Translations under genes and position numbers: made by a program
Shown here: in pieces, positions 16,690 to 24,546 of the stretch
Position numbering within the stretch: position 1 is the first letter of the stretch
How the letters are laid out: every line of letters starts with the position of its first letter
Source: DASZPJ01 sp035550295
GTDB lineage: Bacteria; Patescibacteriota; Saccharimonadia; Saccharimonadales; UBA4665
Assembly: GCA_035550295.1 (NCBI GenBank)
Contig: DASZPJ010000007.1
Coordinates: 1-38,407, forward strand
Length of the DNA stretch: 38,407 bases
Direction: 5' to 3'
Notes under the pieces: generated by a model
The model's input: only the letters and a program-made list of their open reading frames with translations
Told to the model about the DNA's origin: nothing
Database searches by the model: none

Positions 16690-16700
16690 TCTCGTTTTTT

Positions 16701-16706
16701 AGTGTA
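16701..16706 (-). promoter_or_regulatory. -10 box of the ABC operon
   Basis: TACACT on the minus strand, 11 bases before the ATG at 16689. Confidence 0.35.
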
Positions 16707-16767
16707 CGCTGGAATTTGCCAGCCCCGCAAGCCTATTTTGTAGTAATTTTTTGCAAGCTGTAACAAT

Positions 16768-16776
16768 TGCTATAAT
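16768..16776 (+). promoter_or_regulatory. Extended -10 promoter of tRNA-Ser
   Basis: TGC-TATAAT, ten bases before the tRNA 5' end at 16787. The promoter probably also drives the membrane-protein gene that follows. Confidence 0.55.
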
Positions 16777-16786
16777 TGGCGAGCGC

Positions 16787-16876
16787 GGAGAGGTCGCCTA
16801 GTGGCCTATGGCGCCGCCTTGGAAAGGCGGTTTACTCGCAAGGGTATCGAGGGTTCGAATCCCTCTCTCTCCGCCA
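16787..16876 (+). tRNA. tRNA-Ser(GGA)
   Basis: 90 bases with an encoded CCA. The acceptor GGAGAGG pairs with TCTCTCC (last pair G-U) and the discriminator is G, as in serine tRNAs. Anticodon stem CCGCC/GGCGG encloses the loop TTGGAAA, giving anticodon GGA for UCC/UCU codons. A long variable arm and a T arm GAGGG-TTCGAAT-CCCTC complete a type II tRNA. The next gene starts six bases after the CCA. Confidence 0.95.
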
Positions 16877-16882
16877 AATTCA

Positions 16883-17695
16883 ATGAAGTTTACCAAGCAC
16901 CAATTTTTACAAAAAGTCAGGCAACTGCCAGCCGGCCCACTATTGGCTTTCGCCATCCGTCAAGGCTGGGCCGCTTTGTTTGGCGGGCTAATGCTGAGTT
17001 CAATTATTTTTACGCATTATGTCGACTTGCCGCTGTTAGCCCGCTACGATTGGCTATTTCTGTTCGCTATCGCCATCCAAGTCTTTATGCTGCTATCAAA
17101 ATTAGAGAAGCCGCACGAAGTCATTACCATCATTTTGTTTCACTTGGTCGGCTTAGGCATGGAGCTTTTTAAGACTTCACACAGCGTTGGTTCGTGGTCA
17201 TATCCAGGTGACGCCTTTTTTAAAGTCGGCAATGTGCCACTGTTTTCAGGTTTTATGTACGCTGCCATCGGTAGCTATATAGCCAGGGCTTGGCGGGTGT
17301 TGAATTTATCGTTCAGCAATTATCCGCCACGCAAATATACCGTATTGCTGGCGCTGTTGATCTATGGCAACTTCTTCCTGGATCACTTCGGAGTTGATCT
17401 CCGCTACTTACTTTTTGTGGCTTTGGTCGTACTGTACGGCAAGGTAACGGTCACATATAGCGTCAACCTCAAAAAGCGGCAAATGCCTTTGGTCTCAGGC
17501 TTTATGTTGATCGCTCTGTTCATTTGGATCGGCGAGAATTTGGGGACCTATTCGCATGCCTGGCTCTACCCAGCCCAACTGCAACACTGGCACATTGTAG
17601 GAATTCAAAAGATCGGATCGTGGCTGCTGCTGATGGTCATCAGCTTCATCATGGTCGACATGCTGTACTTTATCCGCGCCAGGCATCACGCCTAA
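16883..17695 (+). CDS. DUF817 (YoaT-like) integral membrane protein
   Basis: 270 aa with about eight hydrophobic segments. It matches the DUF817 pattern: FHLVGLGMELFKTSHSVG (86-103), SWSYPGDA, VPLFSGFMYAAIGSYIARAW, MPLVSGFMLIALFIWIGENLGTYSHAWLYP, and a final KIGSWLLLMVISFIMVD. The function of the family is not known. I chose the ATG at 16883: an upstream in-frame start at 16808 would translate through the tRNA and is not credible. The start is six bases after the tRNA-Ser CCA, so cleavage of the tRNA 3' end would itself create a nearly leaderless mRNA. Confidence 0.85.
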   Translation: MKFTKHQFLQKVRQLPAGPLLAFAIRQGWAALFGGLMLSSIIFTHYVDLPLLARYDWLFLFAIAIQVFMLLSKLEKPHEVITIILFHLVGLGMELFKTSHSVGSWSYPGDAFFKVGNVPLFSGFMYAAIGSYIARAWRVLNLSFSNYPPRKYTVLLALLIYGNFFLDHFGVDLRYLLFVALVVLYGKVTVTYSVNLKKRQMPLVSGFMLIALFIWIGENLGTYSHAWLYPAQLQHWHIVGIQKIGSWLLLMVISFIMVDMLYFIRARHHA

Positions 17696-17707
17696 AGAAG
17701 TTATTTT

Positions 17708-17716
17708 TGCTATACT
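17708..17716 (+). promoter_or_regulatory. Extended -10 promoter of folE-folB
   Basis: TGC-TATACT with 12 bases to the ATG at 17729. Confidence 0.45.
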
Positions 17717-17728
17717 AGACGGATCATT

Positions 17729-18271
17729 ATGAAACAACCCGATGAACTAATTACTGAACTTTTAAAGCACCTGGACCAAAACCCAGGTCGCGAAGGTTTG
17801 CGCGAAACGCCGCAGCGCTATGCCAAGTTTCTGGAAGAATTTGTGCAAAACCAACCGCCTAAAATTACAGTGTTTGACAGTGAAGGCTACGACGAGATGG
17901 TCATCCAAACGCGGATTCCGTTTTACAGCATCTGCGAACACCACTTAGTGCCGTTTTTTGGGTATGGCGCAATCGCTTATATTCCCAATGAAAAAATCAT
18001 CGGCCTTAGCAAGTTGGCGCGCATACTCGATTACTTCAGCCATCGCTTGCAAAACCAGGAACGAATCACCAAAGAAGTCGCCGAGTTTTTGGCCGAGGCC
18101 GTACAGCCCAAAGGCGTAGGTGTAATTTTGGAAGCCAGGCATTTGTGCATGGAAATGCGGGGCGTGCAAAAACCCGACACGCTGACCACCACTTCCACGG
18201 TCCGGGGCATTTTCAAGTCCGACCCGCGCACCCGCGGTGAATTCGTCCAGCTAGCCAAGGCAGGCAAGTAG
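17729..18271 (+). CDS. folE: GTP cyclohydrolase I
   Basis: 180 aa. It converts GTP to dihydroneopterin triphosphate. The zinc and active-site residues are present: SICEHH (C69, with H71/H72) and ARHLCMEMRG (C140). LREGLRETP-type N-terminal substrate motif reads GLRETPQRYAKF (23-34), and the C-terminal TTTSTVRGIF (153-162) is also conserved. Its TAG stop shares a base with the GTG start of folB, coupling the first and third enzymatic steps of the dihydropterin branch. Confidence 0.95.
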   Translation: MKQPDELITELLKHLDQNPGREGLRETPQRYAKFLEEFVQNQPPKITVFDSEGYDEMVIQTRIPFYSICEHHLVPFFGYGAIAYIPNEKIIGLSKLARILDYFSHRLQNQERITKEVAEFLAEAVQPKGVGVILEARHLCMEMRGVQKPDTLTTTSTVRGIFKSDPRTRGEFVQLAKAGK

Positions 18272-18621
18272 TGGCAACGATTTTTCTGCGTGATCTTTTG
18301 GTAGAAGGCCGCCACGGCGTTCATCCACACGAAAAAACCGAACGCCAGCCGTTCAAAATCAATATTGAAATTGAAGTTGACACCAGCGCGGCCCAGCAAT
18401 CTGATAACTTGGCGGATACGATTGATTACGACACCGTTCGAAAAGCCGTCATAAGGCTCGTTCAGAATTCCTCATTTGACCTGATGGAACGACTGGCCCA
18501 AGCTATTGCTGACGAACTTATGAGCGATCCCCGAATCCAGCAATTAACCATAGAAATCCAAAAGCTGGAAATTTTTGACGACAGCGTGCCCGGCGTCCGG
18601 CTGACCTTCAAGCGCCCTTAG
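18271..18621 (+). CDS. folB: Dihydroneopterin aldolase
   Basis: 116 aa, typical length. It cleaves dihydroneopterin to hydroxymethyldihydropterin. Motifs: FLRDLLVEGRHGVHPHEK (5-22) with the conserved glutamate near 21-24, and IEIQKLEIF where K98 is the catalytic lysine. GTG start overlaps the folE stop by one base. folK and folP are not in the window, so the remainder of folate synthesis must be elsewhere or absent. Confidence 0.88.
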   Translation: MATIFLRDLLVEGRHGVHPHEKTERQPFKINIEIEVDTSAAQQSDNLADTIDYDTVRKAVIRLVQNSSFDLMERLAQAIADELMSDPRIQQLTIEIQKLEIFDDSVPGVRLTFKRP

Positions 18622-18633
18622 AGGTACGAGAAG

Positions 18634-18642
18634 TGTTACAAT
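18634..18642 (+). promoter_or_regulatory. Extended -10 promoter before the small membrane protein/Clp pair
   Basis: TGT-TACAAT ends 6 bases before the ATG at 18649, predicting a transcript that starts on the initiation codon. Confidence 0.5.
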
Positions 18643-18648
18643 AAACTA

Positions 18649-19008
18649 ATGCTTATCGGAGCCTTTTTTAGTTGGTGGTATGGCCGCGGCTGGCAACACG
18701 CCGCCGGTGGTTTAGGCCGCCGTTTACTGGCAATTAGCGAGCAATTTTCGGTCAAACAATTGTCCCGCACGCTCTTCCAGCCCTGGCGACGTATCACAAC
18801 CGCACCCGGCAGCAGCCTAGATGACAAGCTGCGAGCCATGGTGGACAACCTGGTTAGCCGCTGCGTCGGCTTTGTGGTGCGCAGCCTGGTGTTGGCTGGA
18901 GCGACACTGTCGATGCTGTTAGTCGGCGTGTTAACAATTGTCGAAATTTTAGTCTGGCCGCTGCTGCCGCTGGCTGCCGTCGCCCTAATCGTGAAGGGCT
19001 TGATGTAA
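18649..19008 (+). CDS. Small membrane protein, partner of the Clp-type ATPase
   Basis: 119 aa, no family recognised. The N-terminus is amphipathic with several tryptophans (FFSWWYGRGWQ, 6-16), a basic middle section contains QPWRRITT, and about residues 75-117 form one long or two short hydrophobic helices. The TAA stop shares its last base with the ATG of the AAA+ gene (TAATG), so the two are translationally coupled and probably work together at the membrane. Function unknown. Confidence 0.75.
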   Translation: MLIGAFFSWWYGRGWQHAAGGLGRRLLAISEQFSVKQLSRTLFQPWRRITTAPGSSLDDKLRAMVDNLVSRCVGFVVRSLVLAGATLSMLLVGVLTIVEILVWPLLPLAAVALIVKGLM

Positions 19009-21371
19009 TGCAGACGTTGGTTGACCTCCATTCCTCACGTGCGCGCCAAGCCAGGCTGGCCAAAAGGATGGGGCAGGCCACTCCACGAATCCTGGTAGTT
19101 TTGGCTGTTCTGAGCGCTGCCGGCAGCGGCTATTTATTCTACGAACACCAGAATTTGGCTTGGTCGTTAGCTGGTTTGGCAATTTGGTTTTACCTGCCAG
19201 CCGTCTGGTGCCTGCGCCAATTGCAGCCCTTACCACCCACGGGCAATAGTTTGACCGAACGCTTGAGTGGCGAGACTTTGGCCCGGCTAAATGAAGAGTC
19301 CCTGAAAAGCCCCAAGCAAATGTGGCAAGCATTGCAGGGCAACTGGCAGCAACTTTTTGTGACGAATCATTTGCTATTAACCAGCGACTTTGTGGCTGCC
19401 GAGCTGGGCGATGACCCGGCCGAACTGTCGAAAGCCCTGGAAATTGCCGCTCAAATTGCCGATGAACACGACTACCAAGCCATTGAACTGGGTTTGGTGG
19501 CAGCCGGTCTGCTGGCGGCTTCACCTGAAATTAAGGCTGATCTCATCCGCCAAAAAGACCAGCCGGAAGACGTGCTGTCGCTGGGCAGTGTTTTGGCGCG
19601 GACACTGGATGGCAAAGACAAGGCCAAGCAAAATTACGGTGGCATCGGCCGCGACTGGGCCTTTGGTTTTACGCCGCTGCTGAACCGTTTTGGCCACAAC
19701 GTCAGCCGGGAAGTGATGGACCAGGGCGCCCACTTTGACTGGTTGGCCGAATCACCAAACGTCAAAGCCATCGAAGCTGCTTTCGAACACCGCACTTCAG
19801 CCGTAGCCTTGGTCGGACCGGAAGGCATCGGCAAGACCAGCGACGTGTACGCGCTGGCCCAACGCCTTATAGAAGGTAACACCGTGCCGGCACTGGCATA
19901 CCACCAAATTATTTCGATCAATGCCACGCAAATAATCTCTGCCGTCCATGAACCGGGACGCCTGGAGAACCTAATGCTCAGCCTGGCCAGTGAGGCTGCC
20001 CAGGCCGGTCACGTAGTGATATTTTTTGACGATGCCCAGCTGTTCTTTATGGATGGCGCCGGTGCCGTTGATGCCAGCCAGATTTTGCTGACCATCCTGC
20101 AGGCCAGGGCCTTGCCAATCATCCTGGCCCTCACACCACCCGACTGGCAGCGACTGCGATCTAAAAACCCAAACCTGGCCGGGCTGATGACACCGATAAT
20201 CCTGGCCGAGCCGTCGGAAGCTGAAGTCATGCGCATTTTGGAAGACGCATCTTTGGGGATGGAGCACCAGCAAAATGTCCTGATCGCCTACAATGCTTTG
20301 CGTGAAGCCTATCGTTTGAGTGGTCGCTACGAACAAGACGAAGCCTACCCGGGCAAAGCCATAAAACTGCTGGAGCACTCCATAACCCACGCCAAAAGCG
20401 GCGTAGTAACCGCCGAAAGCGTGCAAAAAGCCATCGAGCAAACTCGTGGCGTCAAAGCCGGTTCGGCCGCTCCGGCCGAGGCTGACCAGCTGCTACATTT
20501 GGAAGATAAAATCCACGAGCGGATGATCAACCAAACCCACGCCGTCAGCGTAGTTTCAAACGCTTTGCGCCGCGCCCGCGCCGGCGTGACTAACCCCAAG
20601 CGGCCAATCGGCAGCTTCCTGTTTCTGGGCCCAACCGGCGTAGGAAAGACGGAACTAGCCAAAGCCATCGCCAGCACATATTTTGGTGCCGAGTCCAGCA
20701 TGATCCGCTTGGACATGAGCGAATACCAACAGCCGGATGACGTCCAACGATTGTTGGCCACCGGCCAAAATGAAGCCAGCAGTCTGCTGCTGCAAGTCCG
20801 CCAGCAGCCATTTTCGGTAGTGCTGCTGGACGAAATCGAAAAAGCCCACCCGAATATTTTGAACCTACTGCTGCAACTGCTGGACGAAGGCCAACTGACG
20901 GACGCTAACGGCCGTCCTGCGTCATTCAAAGATTGCATCATCATCGCCACCAGTAACGCTGGCGCCAACACCATCCGTGAAAAGATTGCTGCCGGTCAAA
21001 CACTGGAAAGTTTCGCCGAAGAATTTAGTGATGAGCTAATCAACAGCGGCCAGTTCAAGCCGGAGCTTATCAACCGCTTCGACGACATGGTTCTATTCCG
21101 ACCGCTGAATCCTGACGAACTCGCTCAAGTTGTTAAATTAATGCTTGGCGAGATCAACCAAACTTTGACCAACCAAAACATTAAAGTCGACCTGACCGAT
21201 GCGGCCGTAGCCGAAATCGTCGCCCGCGGCAATGATCCCCGCCTCGGCGCCCGGCCAATGCGCCGCGCCCTGCAAAAAGCCGTCGAAGACACCATAGCCA
21301 AAAAAATCCTGGCCGGCCAAGCCAACCCCGGCGACACCATCACGCTTGACGTCAGCGACTTGGCTTCATAA
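19008..21371 (+). CDS. Membrane-anchored Clp-type double AAA+ ATPase
   Basis: 787 aa. Residues 27-68 hold two hydrophobic helices, absent from soluble ClpB/ClpC. Residues about 95-200 resemble a Clp N domain. The first AAA module has Walker A GPEGIGKT (270-277), but Walker B ends FFDDA (339-343) instead of DE, and the region where arginine fingers are expected reads NLAGLMTP (389-396). It may bind but not hydrolyse ATP. The second module is canonical: GPTGVGKT (541-548), LLDEIE (606-611), NRFD (689-692) and GARPMRRAL (747-755). After NAGAN (650-654) I see no IGF/LGF-type ClpP-docking tripeptide. This points to a ClpP-independent unfoldase at the membrane (inference). Confidence 0.85.
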   Translation: MQTLVDLHSSRARQARLAKRMGQATPRILVVLAVLSAAGSGYLFYEHQNLAWSLAGLAIWFYLPAVWCLRQLQPLPPTGNSLTERLSGETLARLNEESLKSPKQMWQALQGNWQQLFVTNHLLLTSDFVAAELGDDPAELSKALEIAAQIADEHDYQAIELGLVAAGLLAASPEIKADLIRQKDQPEDVLSLGSVLARTLDGKDKAKQNYGGIGRDWAFGFTPLLNRFGHNVSREVMDQGAHFDWLAESPNVKAIEAAFEHRTSAVALVGPEGIGKTSDVYALAQRLIEGNTVPALAYHQIISINATQIISAVHEPGRLENLMLSLASEAAQAGHVVIFFDDAQLFFMDGAGAVDASQILLTILQARALPIILALTPPDWQRLRSKNPNLAGLMTPIILAEPSEAEVMRILEDASLGMEHQQNVLIAYNALREAYRLSGRYEQDEAYPGKAIKLLEHSITHAKSGVVTAESVQKAIEQTRGVKAGSAAPAEADQLLHLEDKIHERMINQTHAVSVVSNALRRARAGVTNPKRPIGSFLFLGPTGVGKTELAKAIASTYFGAESSMIRLDMSEYQQPDDVQRLLATGQNEASSLLLQVRQQPFSVVLLDEIEKAHPNILNLLLQLLDEGQLTDANGRPASFKDCIIIATSNAGANTIREKIAAGQTLESFAEEFSDELINSGQFKPELINRFDDMVLFRPLNPDELAQVVKLMLGEINQTLTNQNIKVDLTDAAVAEIVARGNDPRLGARPMRRALQKAVEDTIAKKILAGQANPGDTITLDVSDLAS

Positions 21372-21398
21372 CAGCTAGTAATATTTAGGATTTTATTG

Positions 21399-21404
21399 TA
21401 TAAT
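21399..21404 (+). promoter_or_regulatory. -10 box of the TetR-like gene
   Basis: A perfect TATAAT ends 8 bases before the ATG at 21413; TG directly abuts it. Confidence 0.5.
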
Positions 21405-21412
21405 CTGTCTTC

Positions 21413-22057
21413 ATGCAGGGTCTTTTACTGAAATCCACCAAAGAAGCCTTTCCAATTGGCGTTTTGGACGAGGCCAAAAGCCGGCTCGCAGACAGGACTC
21501 AAAACCCGGATAATCGCGTTTCCCATCTTGGCGTAGTCACTATCTTGGAGGGCCGGCCGCTTCGCAAGCTACGGACTATAGAAATAGCCGGGGAAGTTGG
21601 CGTCGACGAATCTACAATTTACCGGTACGTGCCAAAACCCTTAATTGACACCATGTTGGAATGGGGCATAAACACCTTGCGCGGACAGTACAATCTGCGG
21701 CACTCAGCCTTAACAAACTTTGCCGCCAACTTAGCAATAGATGAAAGCATGGGTTTTGATGCCGCTATCAAACAATGGTCGGAACTATATGCCGCTATTG
21801 CCAACCCGAGCGCTATAGTCGCTGCCGCCACGGCTTTGCCGCGCCCAGCCGCCAGGCTGATCAGCGACCACACCAAAAATATCGAGACGAATATTCAGCT
21901 GATTGGGCTCAGGGAAGGCATTAAAGTACCTGCCGCCTTAGGCACGGCAGTCTTTATGGTTGCCGGGGCGCATGAAGCTACATACGGTGCAGCCGATTTG
22001 GCGGGAGCCACGGAAAGCATGGCCCATCGGGCAATTGCTATTGGCCAAGCGGCCTAG
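21413..22057 (+). CDS. TetR-like transcriptional regulator
   Basis: 214 aa. Residues about 38-85 look like a TetR DNA-binding domain, with the helix-turn-helix RTIEIAGEVGVDESTIYRYV (55-74) followed by KPLIDTMLEWGINTL. The rest is helical, alanine-rich and consistent with a ligand-binding domain. An unusual feature is about 40 residues ahead of the domain. It stands alone between the Clp gene and convergent pyrH, overlapping pyrH by four bases at the 3' end. Target genes unknown; self-regulation through the adjacent promoter is possible. Confidence 0.7.
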   Translation: MQGLLLKSTKEAFPIGVLDEAKSRLADRTQNPDNRVSHLGVVTILEGRPLRKLRTIEIAGEVGVDESTIYRYVPKPLIDTMLEWGINTLRGQYNLRHSALTNFAANLAIDESMGFDAAIKQWSELYAAIANPSAIVAAATALPRPAARLISDHTKNIETNIQLIGLREGIKVPAALGTAVFMVAGAHEATYGAADLAGATESMAHRAIAIGQAA

Positions 22058-22767
22058 CTGATGTGGGTGCCGACGGCGTTGTCGCCATCAACTATTTTCA
22101 AAAAGTTATCGGCCTTCATGGCGTCAAAGACGACGATTTGTTTGTGCTGTTCCATAGCCAGGCCCAACGCGGCCTTGTCCATAACTTTGATGTCGTTGTC
22201 TTCGACGGCTTGCTGGAAAGTTACTGAGTCGAGTTTGTGGGCGTCAGGATTTTTAGCCGGGTCACTGTCATAAACGCCGTCAACTTTGGAAGCTTTCAAA
22301 ACTAGTTCGCAATCCAGTTCTAGCGCAAAGCTGACAGCCGCCGTGTCGTGCGTAACGTATGGTCGGGCGGTGCCGCCGGCGATGATCACCACGCGGCCTT
22401 TTTGCAGGTGCTTTTCGGCCAAACGATAAGAATAAGATTCGGCCACTTGGGTGGCAAAAATATTGCTTAGACAGCGGGTTTTGAGGCCGTTTGATTCAAA
22501 AATGTCAGTTAACGCCATGCAGTTGATTAGGCCGGACAGCATGCCCATTTGGTCGGCCGTCACGCGACGAATGCCGTTGCCGGCCATTTCGGCGCCGCGA
22601 ACCATGTTGCCGCCACCGGCGATGACTACGACTTGGCAGCCAGCATCCACAACCTTTTTGATTTCCTGGGCGAGGAAGGAAGCAACTTCTGGATCGACAC
22701 CGAATTCATATTTGCCGGCTAGCTGTTCGCCGGAGAATTTTAGGAGTACGCGTTTGTATTGACTCAT
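22054..22767 (-). CDS. pyrH: UMP kinase
   Basis: 237 aa, the standard length of hexameric bacterial UMP kinase (amino acid kinase fold). Seen: RVLLKFSGEQLAG (5-17), VVIAGGGNMVRGAEMAG (47-63), DQMGMLSGLINCMAL, VVIIAGGTARPYVTHDTAA and KASKVDGVYDSDPAKNP, all family signatures. It phosphorylates UMP made by PyrF, whose gene is at the left edge of the window. Usually followed by frr; here its downstream neighbour is the convergent regulator gene, so the conserved pyrH-frr order is broken. Confidence 0.95.
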   Translation of the reverse strand: MSQYKRVLLKFSGEQLAGKYEFGVDPEVASFLAQEIKKVVDAGCQVVVIAGGGNMVRGAEMAGNGIRRVTADQMGMLSGLINCMALTDIFESNGLKTRCLSNIFATQVAESYSYRLAEKHLQKGRVVIIAGGTARPYVTHDTAAVSFALELDCELVLKASKVDGVYDSDPAKNPDAHKLDSVTFQQAVEDNDIKVMDKAALGLAMEQHKQIVVFDAMKADNFLKIVDGDNAVGTHIS

Positions 22768-22776
22768 CTTGAAACT

Positions 22777-22785
22777 AGTCTAGCA
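22777..22785 (-). promoter_or_regulatory. Extended -10 promoter of pyrH
   Basis: Minus-strand TGC-TAGACT, 9 bases before the ATG at 22767. Confidence 0.45.
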
Positions 22786-22814
22786 AACAAGGAAAGTGAA
22801 AGCCAGCGCTCATG

Positions 22815-22820
22815 TATACT
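22815..22820 (+). promoter_or_regulatory. -10 box of xth
   Basis: TATACT ends 8 bases before the ATG at 22829. This also decides the start: a longer in-frame opening at 22796 lies upstream of this box and would add 11 unsupported residues. Confidence 0.5.
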
Positions 22821-22828
22821 TAAAAAAT

Positions 22829-23629
22829 ATGCTGAAGATTTATTCATGGAACGTCAATGGCATCCGGGCCGTCGTCAATAAAGACAAATGGCAGCCGTTT
22901 TTGGATGCTGAAAAACCGGATATTTTGCTGCTGCAGGAAATCAAAGCTAAGCCGGAACAAATCACGGCCTCGACCTCTGGCTACAACGTTTTTTGGTACT
23001 CGGCCGACAAGCCAGGCTATTCCGGCACGGCACTGCTATCCAAAGTTAAACCGCTGCAGGTCGTCAATGGCTTCCCGCAGGACATCATCAAAGAATTTAA
23101 AGTCAGCGGCGACACTTATGGCGATCCAAACATGGAAGGCCGGGTGATCGCCGGCGAATTCGAAAAGTTTTGGGTAGTTGGTGTCTACACACCCAACGCC
23201 AAGGACGATCTTAGCCGAATCCCGCTCCGCCACAAACATTGGGATCCAGCATTTTTGGCCTACGTCAAACAATTGGAAAAATCCAAACCAGTTGTTTTTT
23301 GCGGTGACCTGAACGTCGCGCACACCGAAGACGACTTGGCCAATCCAAAGCCTAACGTCGGCAAAAAAGGTTTTACCGACGAAGAACGCGCTGGTTTCCA
23401 GGCATTTGTTGACGCCGGTTTTATAGATACGCTGCGGATGTTCAAGCAAGGAAATGGTTTTTACACTTGGTGGTCACACTTTGCCAATGCCCGGGCTAGG
23501 AACGTCGGCTGGCGCATAGATTACTTTTTGGTTTCCGAAAGTTTGAAGAGCAAAGTCAAAGACGCCCGAATCCACCCGGCAATCTTAGGCAGTGACCACT
23601 GTCCGATATCTGTTACACTGGACATATGA
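22829..23629 (+). CDS. xth: Exodeoxyribonuclease III (AP endonuclease)
   Basis: 266 aa, normal for the ExoIII/APE1 family. It cuts abasic sites in base-excision repair. Active-site residues are in place: N8 (SWNVNG), E37 (LLQEIK), Y120 region, D160 and N162 (GDLNVAHTEDDL), D231 (GWRIDYFLVS) and H257 (GSDHCPI). It heads an overlapping gene run; its TGA overlaps the next ATG by four bases. Confidence 0.95.
   Translation: MLKIYSWNVNGIRAVVNKDKWQPFLDAEKPDILLLQEIKAKPEQITASTSGYNVFWYSADKPGYSGTALLSKVKPLQVVNGFPQDIIKEFKVSGDTYGDPNMEGRVIAGEFEKFWVVGVYTPNAKDDLSRIPLRHKHWDPAFLAYVKQLEKSKPVVFCGDLNVAHTEDDLANPKPNVGKKGFTDEERAGFQAFVDAGFIDTLRMFKQGNGFYTWWSHFANARARNVGWRIDYFLVSESLKSKVKDARIHPAILGSDHCPISVTLDI
23611..23619 (+). 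promoter_or_regulatory. Internal extended -10 promoter before the alpha/beta hydrolase
   Basis: TGT-TACACT ends 6 bases before the ATG at 23626. It lies within the last codons of xth and would allow separate leaderless expression of the downstream genes. Confidence 0.4.
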
Positions 23630-24546
23630 AACTAGAGTTTGGGTCGTTCCTGGCCACCGACAACGTCAAGTTGCCGGGTTTGTTATACCAGCCAGATAAG
23701 CCGACCGATAAAGTGGCAGTATGGCTGCACGGCCTGGCCAGCAGTATTTTTTATACGCCGACGTGGATGAATGCGATTGGCACAGCACTAACAGATCAGG
23801 GAATTGCTTTTTGGGCTTTCAATAACCGTGGAGCTTACGAGTCGAAGCAGTTACGGGTGGTAAATCCTAATGATCCGACCGATAATCAGCGCATCCAAGC
23901 CGGCGCCAACTTCGAACTTATCGCTGATTGCGTTCACGACATTGATGGTGCGGTGAAGTACTTGCAGTCTAAAGGCTTCAAAGAGTTTTACTTGCTTGGT
24001 CACAGCAGCGGCGCCAACAAGATTTGCGCGTACGATAATTTGGCCAAGGATAACCCATTCAGTAAATACGTGATGGCCGGGCCCGGCGACGACGTTGGCA
24101 TTCCATTTGCCGAATCTGGATCCAAGAAATTTTGGAAAACGATTGATTACGCCGCGGCGGCAGTCAGTGACGAAAAGCCACTGAAAATCTTGCCGAAAAC
24201 TACTGTGTTGCCAGGCTTTAGCGCCCAGTCGGCTTGGGACTTGCTCAATCCGGATGGTCAGTACAACACCTTTCCGTTTTACGAAGCGACGCACGAACGT
24301 ATCGGCAGCAAAGAACTTTTCAAAGAATACAAAGCCATCACCCGACCGACGCTAGTAATTTTGGGCGAAGAGGACGAATATGCCTTTACGGCCGGCGGTT
24401 CGCAAGCAGCGCTGAACTTGCTGATGGCCAACACGTCCAACCAAATGCTGAAAGTGAATGACTTTATGCTGGTGCCGTTCGCCGACCATAGCTTCCACGA
24501 AGCCGAAGAAACATTTGCCCAAAAAGTAGCGGATTGGCTGGCATGA
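23626..24546 (+). CDS. Alpha/beta hydrolase
   Basis: 306 aa. The oxyanion strand VAVWLHGLASS (30-40), nucleophile elbow LLGHSSGA with S127, acid strand VILGEEDEYAF and histidine in PFADHSFHEAEE near the C-terminus give a complete triad. No signal peptide, so cytoplasmic. The substrate cannot be read from sequence. The start and stop overlap the neighbouring xth and HAD genes by four bases each. Confidence 0.8.
   Translation: MKLEFGSFLATDNVKLPGLLYQPDKPTDKVAVWLHGLASSIFYTPTWMNAIGTALTDQGIAFWAFNNRGAYESKQLRVVNPNDPTDNQRIQAGANFELIADCVHDIDGAVKYLQSKGFKEFYLLGHSSGANKICAYDNLAKDNPFSKYVMAGPGDDVGIPFAESGSKKFWKTIDYAAAAVSDEKPLKILPKTTVLPGFSAQSAWDLLNPDGQYNTFPFYEATHERIGSKELFKEYKAITRPTLVILGEEDEYAFTAGGSQAALNLLMANTSNQMLKVNDFMLVPFADHSFHEAEETFAQKVADWLA

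Noticed and set aside
16808..16882. N-terminal extension of the DUF817 protein through tRNA-Ser
   Set aside because: It would translate tRNA sequence; the ATG at 16883 matches the family N-terminus.
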